A DNA stretch of 64,000 nucleotides from Megamerina dolium (lineage: Eukaryota > Arthropoda > Insecta > Diptera > Megamerinidae): positions 88,299,671 to 88,363,670 of the forward strand of contig OY978525.1 of the NCBI GenBank assembly GCA_963854835.1, in the 5' to 3' direction. The notes below the pieces were generated by a model, which worked only from the letters and a program-made list of their open reading frames with translations, was not told the DNA's origin and ran no database searches. Of this stretch, positions 26,368 to 40,260 are shown piece by piece; within the stretch, counting starts at the first letter, position 1; each line of letters starts with the position of its first letter. The translations under genes and the position numbers were made by a program.

Positions 26368-28640
26368 GAGCATACGGCTGGGGCCGACCAAATTATACCC
26401 TGCATATGTAGATATATATATATATATATATAAAAAGATTGCTCGAATATTCATATTTTTCTTTTATTGACACTACTTCGTAAGGGAGCTACATTAAGAT
26501 ATAGGCGTGGCTAACCAGTTTTGGGGGTTTTAAAGGGAATAACTGATGGGGTTCTTAAGATAATTCCCAGGCTTAGTATGGGAGCTATATAAAAAGTGGG
26601 CGTGGCTTACCTTTTTTTTTGTAAATCTAATTAACTTTGCAATATTAATCCACACATTTAATTTGATTGTCCTGCGCTATATAGTTCGTAGTTATAAGGG
26701 CTTAAGTTTTTTTTTTTTCAATTTTCATATTCGGAAAATCGATATTTTTTTTCATTTTCCAAGACAACGAGATTGCTGCCGGGAACGTACTTTATGGACC
26801 TGGGATCGATGATTCAGTGTAAGTTACAAAAAAAAAATTTTTTCTCACTTTTTGAAAAAAAAAAAACTTCAAACGTGTTTTTCTGAAAACCAATTTTTCG
26901 AAGCTCGTGAACACGATCCTGCAAAATCTACTCGACCGATTCTTTTCAAACTCGAAACATACTTTCTTGGTATAAATTTAACAACATTTTTGATTTGATA
27001 TAATGCTACGCCGAGTTATCGTGTTCACCGAACAACGTATTTTTCAAAAGACGTTTTGGAAAATGCTCTGTCACCGGCTTATTTTTCAATATTTAATTAC
27101 GGAAATTTAACTAAATATTTTCTAGATTATGCTTTATATTTAAAAAAAAAGTTTGAATAAATTCCCTTAAGCTGTATCTCCGTAAAAAATCAGCGAAAAA
27201 GTGTTTTTTATTTCAAATTATCCCTTACGCTCCCCTTAAAAAGGAGTGGCATGCTAGTTTCATGCCACTTTATTTCTGACAGCGATTGCCAAAGTTACAG
27301 CTGTTTCAATTTAAAAGAAATTCGGTCATTTTGTATGCGGCCTACTATAAACAGTGAGCGTGGATCGCCCATTTCTTCTAAATCTATATTAGTTATCATT
27401 ATAATGCTAATCGATAACGTAATTATAGTTGTTCACCGCTAATTGTAAGTTTGGCGATTAAAAATTTTTTTTATTTCTTCGACTTTGTATGGGAGCCACA
27501 TTAAGGAGTGGGCGCGCCATGCTGATTTTTCCCAGATTATTTCCGACTATCATATTAACATACGAGTAGTATTAATTATGATTGTTCTATACAGAAAATT
27601 GCCAAAGTTCCAGCTGTATCAATTTAAAAGAAATTAAGTCATTTTGTATGGAAGCTACTACAAACAGTGGGCATGGCTGGCCCATTTTTTGTGAGTCTAG
27701 TTGCTCTTACAATACTAATCCGACAATAAATCTGGTTGTTCTACGCTGAATGGTTTGTAAGTTATGATGGTTGACTTTTTTTTTTAATTATCGCAGATTA
27801 TTTCCGATTACCATATTAATCTAAGTGTCAACTGCGGTTATTCTAGACAGAAGATTGCCAAAGTTACAACTATTTCAATTTAAAAGAAATTCAGTCATTT
27901 TGTATTGGAACTACTATAAACAGTGGGCGTGGCTGGAGTATTTCTTGCGAGTCTAATTACAAATGCAAATCTGGTTGTTCTACACTGAATGAGTTGTGGC
28001 GCTTAAAGGTATTTGTTTAATTCCCTCAACTTTGTATGGGAGCCCCAACAAGAAGTGGGCCTGGCACGCTGAATTTTTACCAGATTATTTTTAACTACCA
28101 TATTAATCTAAGTCTTAATTATGTTTCTTCTTGACAGAAGATTACCAAAATTACAGCGGTTTAGATTTAAAAGAAGTTCAGGCACTTTGTATGGGAGTTA
28201 GAAGGTAGGGCCCGCCCAATTTTAGCAGGATTATATAACAGTATAACATAATTCTACGCGCCAAATAATGTTGTTCTAGATGGTACATTAAGTGAGTTAT
28301 AGAAAGTTAAAGATTTTGAAAACGTCGAGGTTAGGCACTTTGAATGTGAGCAGTTGACCATGCATGCCCATTACCAATCCCTTTATTACCGCTTTATCAT
28401 AGGTTACTCATGCCAAATTTTGTCAAAATAGCTCAATATTTTTTCAAGTTATCGTGCGAACCAGCCAGGTGGTAGGCAGACGGACGGACCGACGGACGAA
28501 CAGACGAACGGACATCGTTAAATTGAAAATTTAAGGGACGCTGATCACAAATATATATAATTTTCTATATCTCCGGAGATTCCTTCATGTGGTTACAAAT
28601 AACTGACATTCTGAAATCAATATAGAAGTACCTTGCATAT
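26368..28640 (-). mobile_element. mini-me/HINE-type repeat, copy B, with foreign insert
   Basis: Orientation is minus. The 3' end lies at the left: a slightly decayed GTCGGC-CCCA-GCCG hairpin, then the complement of TATGCAGGGTATAATTTGG. At the right are the (GTCY)n tract (28470-28513, seen as GGAC repeats), the TGATCAGCGTC core and the head block CTCCGGAG. GTGGGCGTGG-type boxes occur at about 26596, 27508, 27667, 27923 and 28055. Roughly 500 bp at 26735-27235 does not resemble any other copy. This copy is more diverged than E and F. No protein is encoded. Confidence 0.75.
26735..27235. other. Unidentified about 500-bp insert within HINE copy B
   Basis: The sequence matches no other HINE copy in the window. 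It contains an unusual island of balanced composition around 26760-26830 and 26900-27010 between long poly(T)/poly(A) runs. No inverted repeats, target duplication or open frame were found. It may be a decayed insertion, or an internal segment that is normally deleted from the other copies. Confidence 0.5.
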
Positions 28641-29144
28641 ACTTATGGACAAGTACATTTAATATCATTAGCCATGAAAAGCAATATCATTTAAATGGCC
28701 TCCACGGAAGCAGTTAGCAGACTGCATCCGTTGAACCCAATTTTCCATGACCCTTCCATGGCTTCCGCTTCTGCAATATGCAGAATAAAAAAATTATTTT
28801 TAGGTTACTTACTTTCAAGCCTTTGCCCCGTTTTCAGAGATTGCAATAGGTTATCTTCTAAAATTTATAAATAAATCTAATGGTTCAGGAATCGGAGTAT
28901 AAATATGAGCGTGATATCACAACGGGCTTTCTTGGCCTAAATGTGTCCTCTCATAGAGACGACAACCACGATATCCTAACTTAAACTAATACTATTCTAC
29001 GTGTCAAACATAGTTGACTTTTTATGAAAGGTACAATAAATTGTTACGAATTGTTAACCGTTTTCTAACAAAATTATTACACATTACAATTTTTATGAAA
29101 CAGACAAATATTTTTGTCCTCTATTGAATAAGTATACCTGTTAT
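28641..29144. other. Noncoding spacer
   Basis: No gene is recognised. The segments around 28700-28790 and 28890-28980 have more balanced composition than their surroundings but no frame or family that I can name. Confidence 0.45.
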
Positions 29145-29285
29145 ACCGAAATAGTCGTGGCAATTGACCGATCATGTCGATGCCAAAGTCAATATTTCTT
29201 CACATTATCGCGCAAACGGTGATCAAGAATATATCGACTTGTCTCTATCTCTGGTAATTTCTCCTTCCTTCCTTTCCTATTGTGT
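29145..29285 (-). mobile_element. HINE head fragment, strongly decayed
   Basis: Read on the minus strand, it keeps in order the remnants of the head: the CCAGAGATA block, ATATTCTTGATCA, GCGCGATAA, TTTGGCATC and ATGATCGGTCAAT. Large gaps have removed the (GTCY)n tract. Only the order of matching blocks supports the call. Confidence 0.5.
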
Positions 29286-32200
29286 ACGGTATAAAAAATA
29301 TGTTTAAAAATTCATCTACAGCTAAAGTCTAGAGTATATATTTCAGACTCTGAATCTTTTTAGTCGAAAGTTCTGATTTTTATCCATACATTGTCACAGA
29401 TTAAAGCACAGTATGCTGATTAAATTTTCGGCTCAGGCAATTCAGCATTTTTTTATTTATTTGAATAAGCAAATGTTTCTTCTTTCCACTGGTTTTTGGT
29501 GCCGACTTAACGATATTTAACTACTTCGACGCTAATAACTAAAACAAATAGTTCAAAAAGAGTGGTGTCTGTTGTCGTCAATACTTGCTTTCTGCACACG
29601 AACGGGCTAAATGAACACCATTTCATTGAAAAAGTCGAAATTTTGATCATCGATTTTGTTACAAGAAATTGAAGGAATAACTTGGGTAAGATCTGGTCTC
29701 ATCAAAATTGTGTTCTGGATTTCATAAGCCGTCCAATATCTGACCTTTTGGATGATACCGTTTGACTTCCGCAAAGTTGCATTCTGTAGCCAATGGACTC
29801 GATTTATTATATGTCGTTAGAAGCAGATGTTATGTCAACAATTTAGCAATGATTTACGAACTCAAGTCGTGTAAAAGTTATTGCAGAAATAGACTTCCGA
29901 TCCCTCAAAAGTGTACTGCAACATTACATTATATCCTACAGTTATTTTAAGTCAGGGGTGTTACATATTCTTGCAAACATATTTATGGAAAGTTCGACGC
30001 AATGTGTTGTTCCCATTGGTTTTTATTGTTTGACTTTTGTTTTCGTTTACAAGTGGAATCAACAATGCTTTTGAAATATCCCATAACTCTATCTTGAGCA
30101 ACAAAACCCCAGAACTGTTGATGTTCCTATATTTTTGCAAATGAAGCTGCATTTATAAAATTTGTTAAAATCTGATTTGATTTTTGATTATTTTATTTTT
30201 CATCACAATCTATTTTATATTAAATTCACAATACAAACATGCACTTATGTTGTTTAATCAAGTTAATTTTTAAAGTATAACCTATATGTTCAGCTCTCAT
30301 TATGATTTTTTTTTTTTAAGTCACAAAAGTATTATTCTTAATGTACTACAGTAGCCATACTCCAGACTTATATAAAATTTTTATGTACAACTCCCATAAG
30401 ACATTGAAATAAAACAAGAAAATGACAAATTGCTGTTACTGCGATAAAAACATTTTCGAAAAGGTAGTAGCAGCACTTAAAATTGTAAAACATAATCACT
30501 TGCTCTTGCTTAAATCCATGGGGAGGTAACTGATATACATACGTATCTCACGGAAAGATGATATGCCACCACAAAAAAAAAAGCAAAAACATCACTGAGT
30601 AAGTAAATCTCAACGCGACACATTAAAATAGAGGATAATAAGGACAGACAAACAGTGAGTAAAAATGTCAAAATGCAATATGTGAATTATAAATTTATAT
30701 GTACCTACATACACAAACAAACACCGAGCTCACAAAAGCGATTTGATGGGATTTACTTACAATCATTTTCACTGCAGCACATCACTATCAGAAACATGTT
30801 AAGTATATTGATTTTTTTATACTTTCGGTAGCAGTGTTTTTTGTTTTTTATAATAAATGACAAGCATAATGCCAACATTATGCGGTGGTACTAACGTCAG
30901 CATTGTTACTAAAAATTGTGTATGTACGCGAGTATATAGTACAATAATGTGAAATGACAAGGATTTTAGTTGTTCTATAATAAAAGCAATAAAATTTGTT
31001 AACACGGGTTAAATTTCACGAGAAATAAAAGACCATATGAATGTAAAATTATGCGACAATACATTAATACTGAGATGAGTATTGAATTACATTGCCGAAA
31101 GACGACCTTGTTAAATTCATATTGACAATTAATGCGTCAACGTGTTGACATACCACAATCCTACCACATTTAAGTATTATCAACATTCATATACTCATAG
31201 ACAAGTGTGAGTAAGTGCGTGCTATCACCGAATGAATAAAAGAATAAATGACTAAATAGATGAGTGACTGCGTGAATGCGTAGAAATGTCAAATTTACAT
31301 AAATTTTGACAGAACCGCCCGCCAAAAAAAAAAAGAGAAAAAAAAAAAGAGAAATGAAACCATAAACCCAAAGTGAAAAACGCAATCAAAATATTGAGGT
31401 GTAAATGTGTTGCAAAGAGAGTGAAAGTCAGATTAATGGAGGGGGTCAGTCACAAAAGCACAAATGCGATAAATGGATTTAATTGCTTTTTATGTGACAT
31501 ACACGTAGACATGCCCCATGTCACAACACCATCACACAATATTGCCACTAACATTATCCACCAGTAAGCAGAAAACTCATTGTTTGAATTTTATTATTAA
31601 ATGCTTCCAAATATGTATGAGGATGGGTATAAATGGATGTGTTTGCGTAAGATGTGTTGCATATAAAATTTCTCTTCACTTCTAAATACATATACAATAC
31701 AATCGTCACCGTCGTCAGTGTCGTCATTGTGTACGTGATAGCTAATAAAAAGCCAATTTACGATTAATTTACGCCTATAAATATGCAACAAACACAATGT
31801 CAAACTGATGCTGTACATGAGATAGTGATGTGTTGCATAAATAAGCAGCAGAAAGAAATTATGTGAAACTTTGAAAACACATTTTGTTAATTAAGAGCTT
31901 ATTGGCTTGCTTTAACTCATACCTAATTTATCGCGAGTGTAGTTTACTTACGGATTTTAAATATTTCTTTTATTACATGAAATTAAAATCATATCTCATA
32001 CTTAATTTAGTGTTTTTTTTTTCATATACTAACGAGGGTTGCTCGTTAATTTTCAGTATTAATTTAGGCAATAAAAATACAATCCTTCATCATCATGACT
32101 TCTTGCCCTTTATCATCGATGCACAAGCCATAATCTATACACACCATATAACCCACTCCAAAAAAGCCACTCTCACGCAATTTATCCCCGATAGTTGTGA

Positions 32201-34529
32201 ACAAAAAGAAGATATCAAATCAGATAGAAGTGTAAGTGCTCGCATTGTCAGCGATGAATGAAGTAGCCAATTGTTTTTATTAGTGACAGTATCTAGGCTT
32301 TTTCTTAAAAACATTAAGGAATTCAACTTGAAGTGAAGCTGTCTAACACTGCCTACATCATCTATAGTACATGTTTCAAATAATTTCAACATCAACAACT
32401 ACATCCAGGTAACAAGAAACCAACCAAAAATTTGATTGTGGAGATGGTGAAATTGTCTTCAGGCTTTCATTTTTTCACATCAAAATACCATTACCATGTT
32501 AACGTGTTAACAATTTCCTCATTTTAATCTATACATTTTACCAAATGCTTCAGTCATTTCCTTAAGCCATCCGAAAAATACAACTTCTAAAACAATATCC
32601 TCAATGGTTGAGCTGTGATCATGCGGGTGCGATAATAATATGCAGCCCGGTTCATGAAATTTGGCCACAATAATAATAATGGATGAATGTGTTGTGAATA
32701 ATGCTGGCGAAACAACACTCTTTTCTCATCCAAAGTATTTTTTCCATCAATTTCTTATCGACTTGGTTCAGTAATTCACTGCGTCTCTTGTTTTGACTAA
32801 CGCTTGGTACCTAATTTATAGCAGTGCATGTCTATTTTATCAACGATGACGCGTCGACAAAAAATTCGTGCGAATATCACTTACAGAATTTAGCAACTAC
32901 TAACCGATGGCCTCTGATATTTCGTGCACATTTCGATTCGGCAGCTACCTTTAACGCTCCTTATCATAAACACATATACTACTGCGTTCAAAATTGTTTA
33001 ATAATATCTCACAGTTATCCTCATGGACATCGACATTAAACCTCGGTTTAATTTTCAATCAAAAATCTTCAAGCACGTGTACTTATTTCTTTAAACATTT
33101 ACAGAATTGAAATATAGAGTGCCTGTATTGTTCAAATATTTCAAACTGACATTTTGTTAACTTGATGTCATCATATGAACATATGAATTGACGTTATATG
33201 AAGATTTATCATTGTGAAATCAAACTAATTTTCTTAGTTTGTTAAAGTAGTGGAGTATTTTGAAAATTCGCAACATTAGTATAATTAATTTTCCGTATTG
33301 TCTATTTATATTGGAGTAATTTAGCTTTGATGTTTCGAAAACTGACTTTTACTTCAATTTATATAATGGAAAATATTACGACAAATATCTCAGTATATTG
33401 GTATAAATGGTAATTAAATCGCATTGGTAAATTAATTTGAAAATTTATCATTTCATATCTGTAATTCTCGTAAATACGAAAAGGGTTGGGTGGAAAAATG
33501 ACTATGTAAAAGTGAATGCTCTAAATACTATTGTAAAGATTGCCAACTACAAAGAATCTGAATGCTATTGATAAACATACTTAGTACTCTTATCGCGTTC
33601 ACGTACGACACACCATTACCATATACACGTACCTAACACACAGTCATTTATTACATACATATGCACATATATTTAAGCTACCTACACTTGTATATGTACC
33701 CACATCAATGTTGATATGTCGACGCATGATGAATCTCAACTATGTGTTCAAATTTGAAAAACCACAAACACAGCATTCGTAAAGCAGCAGCAGCAGCAGT
33801 AATGTATTAAACCACAATTACACTCACATACAATACATACTACACATATGAGTTTATACTATACGTAGATGTACGTGAATGTTTGATGAAATAACTTTCA
33901 TCATCCAACACAGGTGATGATGATCAATTGACGGGGAAACTGTAAGTGACTGCATCAGATTTTCACATATTCTGTGGTAATATGTAGAAATACTTCTTGA
34001 GTTCAAACTACTAAAATCACAAATGTATGCAATTATATTGGTTATAACACAATAGGTAGTTATTAAGTTAATAAGACTTAAGCCAAGTCTACAAGAAAGT
34101 AATTCAGCACTAGTGAATGTTTTAATATTCGATTAGTTCTCAATTTATAAATCCTAATGATTACATTTCCAATTATGTGATACCATAATAAGCAACACCA
34201 AAATATATACGATGTCAAAATGAATAGATAAATAGGATCAGGATTTTGTTATTCCTTAGACACCTTTCTTTAAACCAACAATGTAGATTTATTTGCGACA
34301 AAAGTAATGATGCGGTCAATAACGTTTGATGACGCAAGCAACTCGAGTAATCGAGAGGATTGACTCTCAAGTCTCTCGATTTCTATTCACTTACAATAAC
34401 TGATATTAATGCGACACAAATTTGACAAATTGTCAAATTTTATCAAATTGATACAAAGATTAAATCTCAAAGATAGTCCGTCGCTTTGCTTACAGGATTC
34501 TGGAGTAATTGGAAACGGATGCAGATTTA
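29286..34529. other. AT-rich noncoding DNA
   Basis: About 5.2 kb with no recognised gene or element. The longest open frame (31884-32261, plus strand) shows no family motif, and its composition looks like translated AT-rich sequence. A short GCAGCAGCAGCAGCAG run lies near 33785-33799. Confidence 0.5.
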
Positions 34530-34700
34530 TAAGAAAAATCATATTTAGCGACGAAGCATATTTTTTTTCGGTCGCATTAGAATGAATAGAATTCCACAAA
34601 GCATCACTGGCATCAAACTCACTGTTCAATGTAGATTTAGTGCAGCTGGCGTTATAGGATCACATGAACATTTGTACACTGAATGTATGTATTTCCATTA
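34530..34700 (+). pseudogene. Scrap of a mariner-type transposase
   Basis: One frame reads FIRKIIFSDEAYF, the first-aspartate motif of Tc1/mariner transposases. After a shift of frame within a T run, a second frame reads GIKLTVQCRFSAAGVIG. This parallels the segment after that motif in the rosa elements of this window (VTAWCALWSGGVIGPYF). No ends and no other catalytic motifs are recognisable, so only this piece of perhaps 60 codons survives. It is much older than the two rosa copies. Confidence 0.45.
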
Positions 34701-35567
34701 AGGATTTGACAACTTCAAAAAAGTTTAATTTGAGAATGAACGTCGCTTCATATTATCGAGTAGCTTTACGTTTTGAGTTAACTTGATCTTATAAGGATCG
34801 TACAGGCAAAAATCCTTTCAAAAAATTCAAATGTCCAAATCTAAAGAACGCTGTGAAATCGACTATTTTGACAATATTCGACCAATCCATTGCTTCACTG
34901 GCACGGGAACATCCAGTAGCAAATATGTAGACTCAAATTTGGTCAATGGACTATGAATTGCTTGTTTACTGGAACCAAAATCATGACCAAAAATGCTAAA
35001 CTCCTAGTCACCGATTTGAAATTTTGGTAATAAATTTTAATTATTTGTAAACGTTCTTCGTTTATTATTACTAAATGTTTTGACTTTTACAGTTTGGTGA
35101 TGTGTATAAAAGTGCGTTCATAGTGGAAGTTCAAAGTTGGCAAATTCTTAATGGAAAACCCATTATACAGGAATTTTACGTATGCTACATGATTGAGAAG
35201 AGCTCTTGTGACATAACTTCTTCCAAACCAAAATAAATATGAATTACTCCTCTAAAACACGAAAGCTATTCGGATAGTCAAGCTAGTGAATTAAGCCAGT
35301 AACTCATGAGCAAAAGCCATTGCCGGGTTTTAGTCTCTTTGTAAATTGTACTCTCCGTGCCTACATGTAGTATGTGTGTCTATGGATATAATCCAACTAT
35401 TCCTTCTAATCGAAATTTCGGAGTAATTTATGAACGTCTTTTAATTTCGATATGAATATTGTCCTCAACTTGAGTCTTGTTTGAGTTTTCAGCATAGCTT
35501 GTAATATTGTTCTTTTCTTCTTCTTCTATTGGAGTCATGATACTCGCTAACTGTGATGATACTCATA
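34701..35567. other. Noncoding DNA flanking two mariner remnants
   Basis: No gene is recognised. It may include unrecognisable remains of the transposase scrap to its left. Confidence 0.45.
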
Positions 35568-36844
35568 CGAGGGCGGATTGATAATGAAGCTACATAAGTA
35601 GGAAAAAAACATTTTTTTTTTCAAAAACCATATATTTCTCAACTTTGACACACTTAGTAAGACGATATTTCAACTTTTTTATACCATCTGAATAATACGA
35701 ATTCGGGAACCCCTCAAAATACGCGTTAGTTTCGGTAATCACTTCTTCATTTGAGCTGAATCTTTTTCCTGCGAGCCATTTTTTCAAGATTGGAAACAGG
35801 AAAAAGTCACTAGGAGCTATATATGGACTATAAGGTGGATGATCAACCAATTTGAAGTGTATTTCATGTAATTTTAGCATCGTATCTAATGCTGAGTGAC
35901 CCGATGCGTTGTCTTGAAGAAAGAGCACTTTTTCTTCTTTAAATGTGGTCGTTTTTTCTTGATTGCATCATTCAATTGATCCAATAATGCACGATAATAC
36001 TTTCCTGTGATTGTGGATCTTTTTTCAAGATAATCGATAAGCAATATTCCGAGTGCATCCCAAAATACAGTGGCCATAACCTTGCCAGTCGATTTCACTG
36101 CCTTCGCCTTCTTCGGAGCACTTCCACCAGCTTCCACCCATTGTTTCGATTGATTTTTGGTTTCAGGTGTGTAGTGGTGGACCCACGTCATCAACAGTTA
36201 TTAATCGACGCCAAAAATCAACAGGATTACGCTTTATCATGTCCAAACACCGCTGTGAAGTGGTCTCTCGAACTCGTTTTTGTTCGACACTGAGCAAACG
36301 CGGCACCCATCTTGCCGATAGCTTTTTCATATGCAAATGTTCATGCAAAATTTTGAACACACGTTCATATGAGATGTTTACCATTTCAACAATCTCACGC
36401 AACTTGACGCGGTGATCATTCATAACGATATCGAGGATTTTCTTGATATTTTCTTCAGTAACCACCTCTTTTGGCCTTCCTCTTGATGGTATTGTTGCAG
36501 TGCTTGTTCGGGCGCGTTTAAATGCAGCAATTCAATATTTTACCATGTAATCTGACGGAGCAGACTCACCGTAATGTTTATCGAGCTTTTCTTTTGTCTC
36601 TTTCACCGTTTTCCCTTTCAAATAATAGTGTTTAATCACTGCACGAAATTCGCTTTTTTCCATTTTTCAAGAAACACAAAAGTTGGTTACTTCAAACGAC
36701 TACAACAAATAAACTAATCCATGAATTTGAGTGAATTTTTGACACCTGAAGTTTGACAGATTGCAATTTCAAAACAAAAAGAAAGTTTTTGTGTTTGTGC
36801 TGCCTTTTTCGTACTTAGGTAGCTTCTTTATCAATCCGCCCTCG
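35568..36844 (-). mobile_element. mariner element (minus strand), full-length, defective
   Basis: The ends are closely matched inverted repeats starting CGAGGGCGGATTGATAA and extending about 30 bp, through GAAGCTAC. TA lies on both sides (35566-35567, 36845-36846). The 1277-bp length is normal. The family differs from the other three mariner types in the window. Confidence 0.93.
35590..36663 (-). pseudogene. mariner D34D transposase with one stop and two frameshifts
   Basis: The start is ATG at 36663 (MEKSEFRAVIKH). The first DNA-binding domain contains GKTVKETKEKLDKHYGES, then a TGA where W is expected after MVKY. Next come RGRPKEVVTEENIKKILD, the linker ARWVPRLLSVEQKR, and TVDD near 36185, where a frameshift falls just after the first catalytic D. 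The frame resumes at VHHYTPETKNQSKQW and continues through KVMATVFWD to HLKKKK. A second shift there precedes FLQDNASGHS (second D). YSPYIAPSDFFLFP supplies the third D, 34 residues on, with D changed to Y at a non-catalytic position. It ends YRLTKCVKVEKY. With only three lesions it is the least damaged cut-and-paste transposase here, but it is not functional as it stands. Confidence 0.9.
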
Positions 36845-36846
36845 TA

Positions 36847-39800
36847 TCTTTAATTGCCCAAAGAAAACCAGGCGCATTCAATAAGATTCTATCGCAATAC
36901 GAAAATAATTCGATTGTATTTGATAAGTTATAAATATGATAATAATAAAATACAAACACTAAAATAAGATTTGACAGTACAAATATAAAATATTTCAACT
37001 GCTCTAATACTACCAGCATATTGAGGGACCTTGATGATGTCACGGATTAAAATATTGGATAATAATGAAATTGTGAACAGCAGCATCAAATAGCTGACAG
37101 TTCAGTCCAGTTCAACAAAAAACTTGATAGAAATTGATACATACCATATATAATATTTCCATTTGCCAATATAAGCACGACCAGATGTTGGTGGTCAGTT
37201 GAGATAAGATTTCTCACAATTTTTGATTTTATTATTAAACAAACACACTTTACCTACACATATGTTGATAAAAAAAATGTAAAAACTTGTCTGACACATA
37301 AAAATCCTTATGTGACGATAAACAAGGCTTACAGAACGATATCTTGGTGCGTGTATAAGTTTAGTAAAGATTAAGAAAATTGTAGAATGAAGAGGATTGA
37401 AGCTTGTTTAGTCGTCCGCAGACTGTATAAGAAGGCTCAACAATTTTTTGTTTTTATTTCAAACTGTTGGAAGAAGTTAGCACTAACACTTGACAACAGC
37501 TTCAAATTTGCTTATGTTCATCATGGAATATATTCACTTTACTTACACTTAACTTTTCTATTATTATAGCTTGCTGCTGTTGTTCGTGTTATTCTTTATA
37601 AGAGTCTTTTACATTGAGGCTGCATAACTGACTTCACTGTCAGCCAGTTAGTTAACAATGCATGCATACAAGTATAACTGATGATGACTTGTAGCAGCTA
37701 CAAATTCTTTTGTTATTTACTGAAATGCAAGGGGTCTTGTTGTTATTTTTGCTGTTGATACTTTTATTTTTACTGTAACATTTAACAGTTTTGTGGCATT
37801 ATCAAAGTGGCAAAAAACAGTTGACACTGACTTTCGCTTGAGCAGCATCAAAGCAAATAGAGATTTTCTAAAAGAATCTACGTGCATGAGCTTGTAGCAT
37901 CGTTTCTATGCGTACATGCGTGCATATGTGCGGTTATCGCACACACACACACATATATGTGTGCACTTAAACACTAATACACTTGCTCGCTCACTCATTT
38001 ACCAGCACCCCATCACTAGTATTATACATAAAAAATGACACATTTCTTTTTGGATGCTGACTTTCTTTTTATTTTATATCTATATTATTCTTTTTTATGC
38101 TTTTGTGCTATTTTGTGTTTTTTTTTTTTTTCTACCTCACTTCACGACACAGTTGCAACTGCCTTTTGGCAAGTTTCACAAAATGACAATGACACTTTTC
38201 GTTTTGCTTGTGTGACTTGTTGTTGTTGTTGTTGGTGCTTTAATTTCTATTTAGGTTAACACATGTAATTGTGTGAGTGTGTACATAGTATTGTTGTTAT
38301 TGTCTATTAGACAAATAGCATATGGAGGTGACCTCTGCTATATTATAAAAATGTATATAAACATGATACTATGCGTATGACAACATGTCGCATGTATTTA
38401 TATAAATATTAATTTTGTTGTTGTTGTTGCAATATTAACATGTTAATATCAGATATTGTTGTTGTTCCATCAATTTTTGAACAATTTAATTTCACGTTAA
38501 CATTTTGCGATTATGTACACAACGACACCAACGATGTCGGTAAACACGCTTCAAGGATAAACAAGGATAAAGCATGTGTATGTGGTTGCTGCTGTCACGA
38601 AAAATTTCCCGAAAATTGAAAAAAAAAACAAAACAAATAATTGAGAAAGGAAAATTAACCCGAAATTCCGAATATCAATCTAATACGTAAAGCTTCACAC
38701 GAATTTAATTTCACACGACTTTTATAGAGATTTACAAAAAAATTTTTTTTTTTAATTTCGATTTAATCTATTCTTTATATATGAATTAAAATTTTTGGTA
38801 TATTATTGCTTTATCGCTCATAAATTTGATGTTTCCTTCACTTTGATGGTATAAAATGGAGCACATTTACCGTTCACGTGTATTGTTCAGCTATCAACGA
38901 GTATTCACCGTAGACTAGATTGAGTGCCTGGTGTACGCCCGTTCAACATGAATATTGTGGAATTTCAACACCAATAACAGTGGCAACGACAACGCTAACC
39001 GTCATCAGCATCATCATCACCGACGTCGTCATTATTATCATCCCTATCAACATCACCAGTCAGCAATGAATGCGAAAGCTTTTCGGTAATGTTTCGTTTC
39101 ACTGTGAGAGTAATGATAAAAACAAGAGACGGAGAGAGAGAGAGAGAGAGCGAGAGAACGAGCGCGAGAGTAAGTGCATGCTTCAAACAAATTGTGAAAT
39201 AGAAATGAGCAACTGGAAAAGATGAAAATATATGCACGTTTATTTACGAGTATATTTGCGTTTCTATTTGTGAGTCTATTTGCAAGTATCTTTCACTATT
39301 GACACCTGAGCATTATGTTATGCTCACCAAAATGTCAGTGAGAGAGGTCAAAAATACATACATAGTATAGCTTTTTCGGCATTTATGTATGCTTCGTTGT
39401 ATCAATAAGTACTTTCACTTATCTGTATGTATATACTCCACAAATACTCACTATTTACATATAGTACTCCGAATTTGGCAACCACGCAAGTTAGTGGTTG
39501 TCATATTTTGACAGTTATATTAAGACATGCGCTAAAATTTCTGTTCGAATTTACCCTCTCTCTATCACTATCTTCGACACACTCTCAATTATACGAAAAG
39601 TATGTTTCCTTCACCATTCAATTCTGTTTCGTTTCCATTTCATTTCTATTTGATTACAGTTTTATTTCTACGCTGGTATTTTTAGTACAAGTTTCATTTT
39701 AAGTTTTATATTGTTTTAAATTTCAAAACTTCTAAACTTCAATACAAATCGCTGTCTAAACGACCCCCTCCCAACAAAAAACGAAACTAACACATTCCAA

Positions 39801-40027
39801 TTAATATGTATGCATATAGAATCTATATTTATTATATATGTAGGACAAGCCATATACAGAGATGGAAAATTAAATGTAGCGATTTTACGCTGTCAACTTG
39901 ATAATTACATTTTGTTGTTGTATTTTTTGATTCAACGATACATTTTAACCTACTTTATGGACTACAGACCTCACTTTTTTTTACTAGGTTATAAGTACAT
40001 GGATGCTGCAACACAGGAGCCTGTGCG
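36847..40027. other. AT-rich noncoding DNA
   Basis: No gene recognised. A GA-rich microsatellite (about 39129-39170), (TGT)n runs near 38217-38232 and 38415-38429, and a CA run near 37940 are present. Confidence 0.5.
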
Positions 40028-40260
40028 TCCTTAATTCACAGTTCAATATTACCCTGTCAGCTCAAGGGTCGTTTAAGCAATTTAGAAATAGTAGCAAACC
40101 CATTGTGCAAATTTTGCGATGAAGGAACAGAGTCGCCAATGCACATATTACGTAGGTGTTGAGTACTGATGCACAACAGACGTAAACACCAGGGATAATA
40201 TTTACCAGGCAAATAAATAGACTGGATGAAATTTTATAGACATAGCCTATGCCAGAGGAG
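40028..40260 (+). pseudogene. LINE C-terminal fragment with zinc-knuckle motif
   Basis: One frame reads LPCQLKGRLSNLEIVANPLC, then KFCDEGTESPMHILRRC, a C-x2-C...H...C cluster typical of the C-terminus of non-LTR retrotransposon ORF2. A TGA follows, and then VLMHNRRKHQG in the same frame, which parallels the CPALMHKRRKYLG tail of the LINE at 53502. Other stops follow. It is a short old fragment of a related I/LOA-like element. Ends and target duplication were not found. Confidence 0.6.

Noticed and set aside
31884..32261. Open frame of 125 codons, plus strand
   Set aside because: No family motif, composition typical of translated AT-rich DNA, no convincing start context or neighbouring exons.
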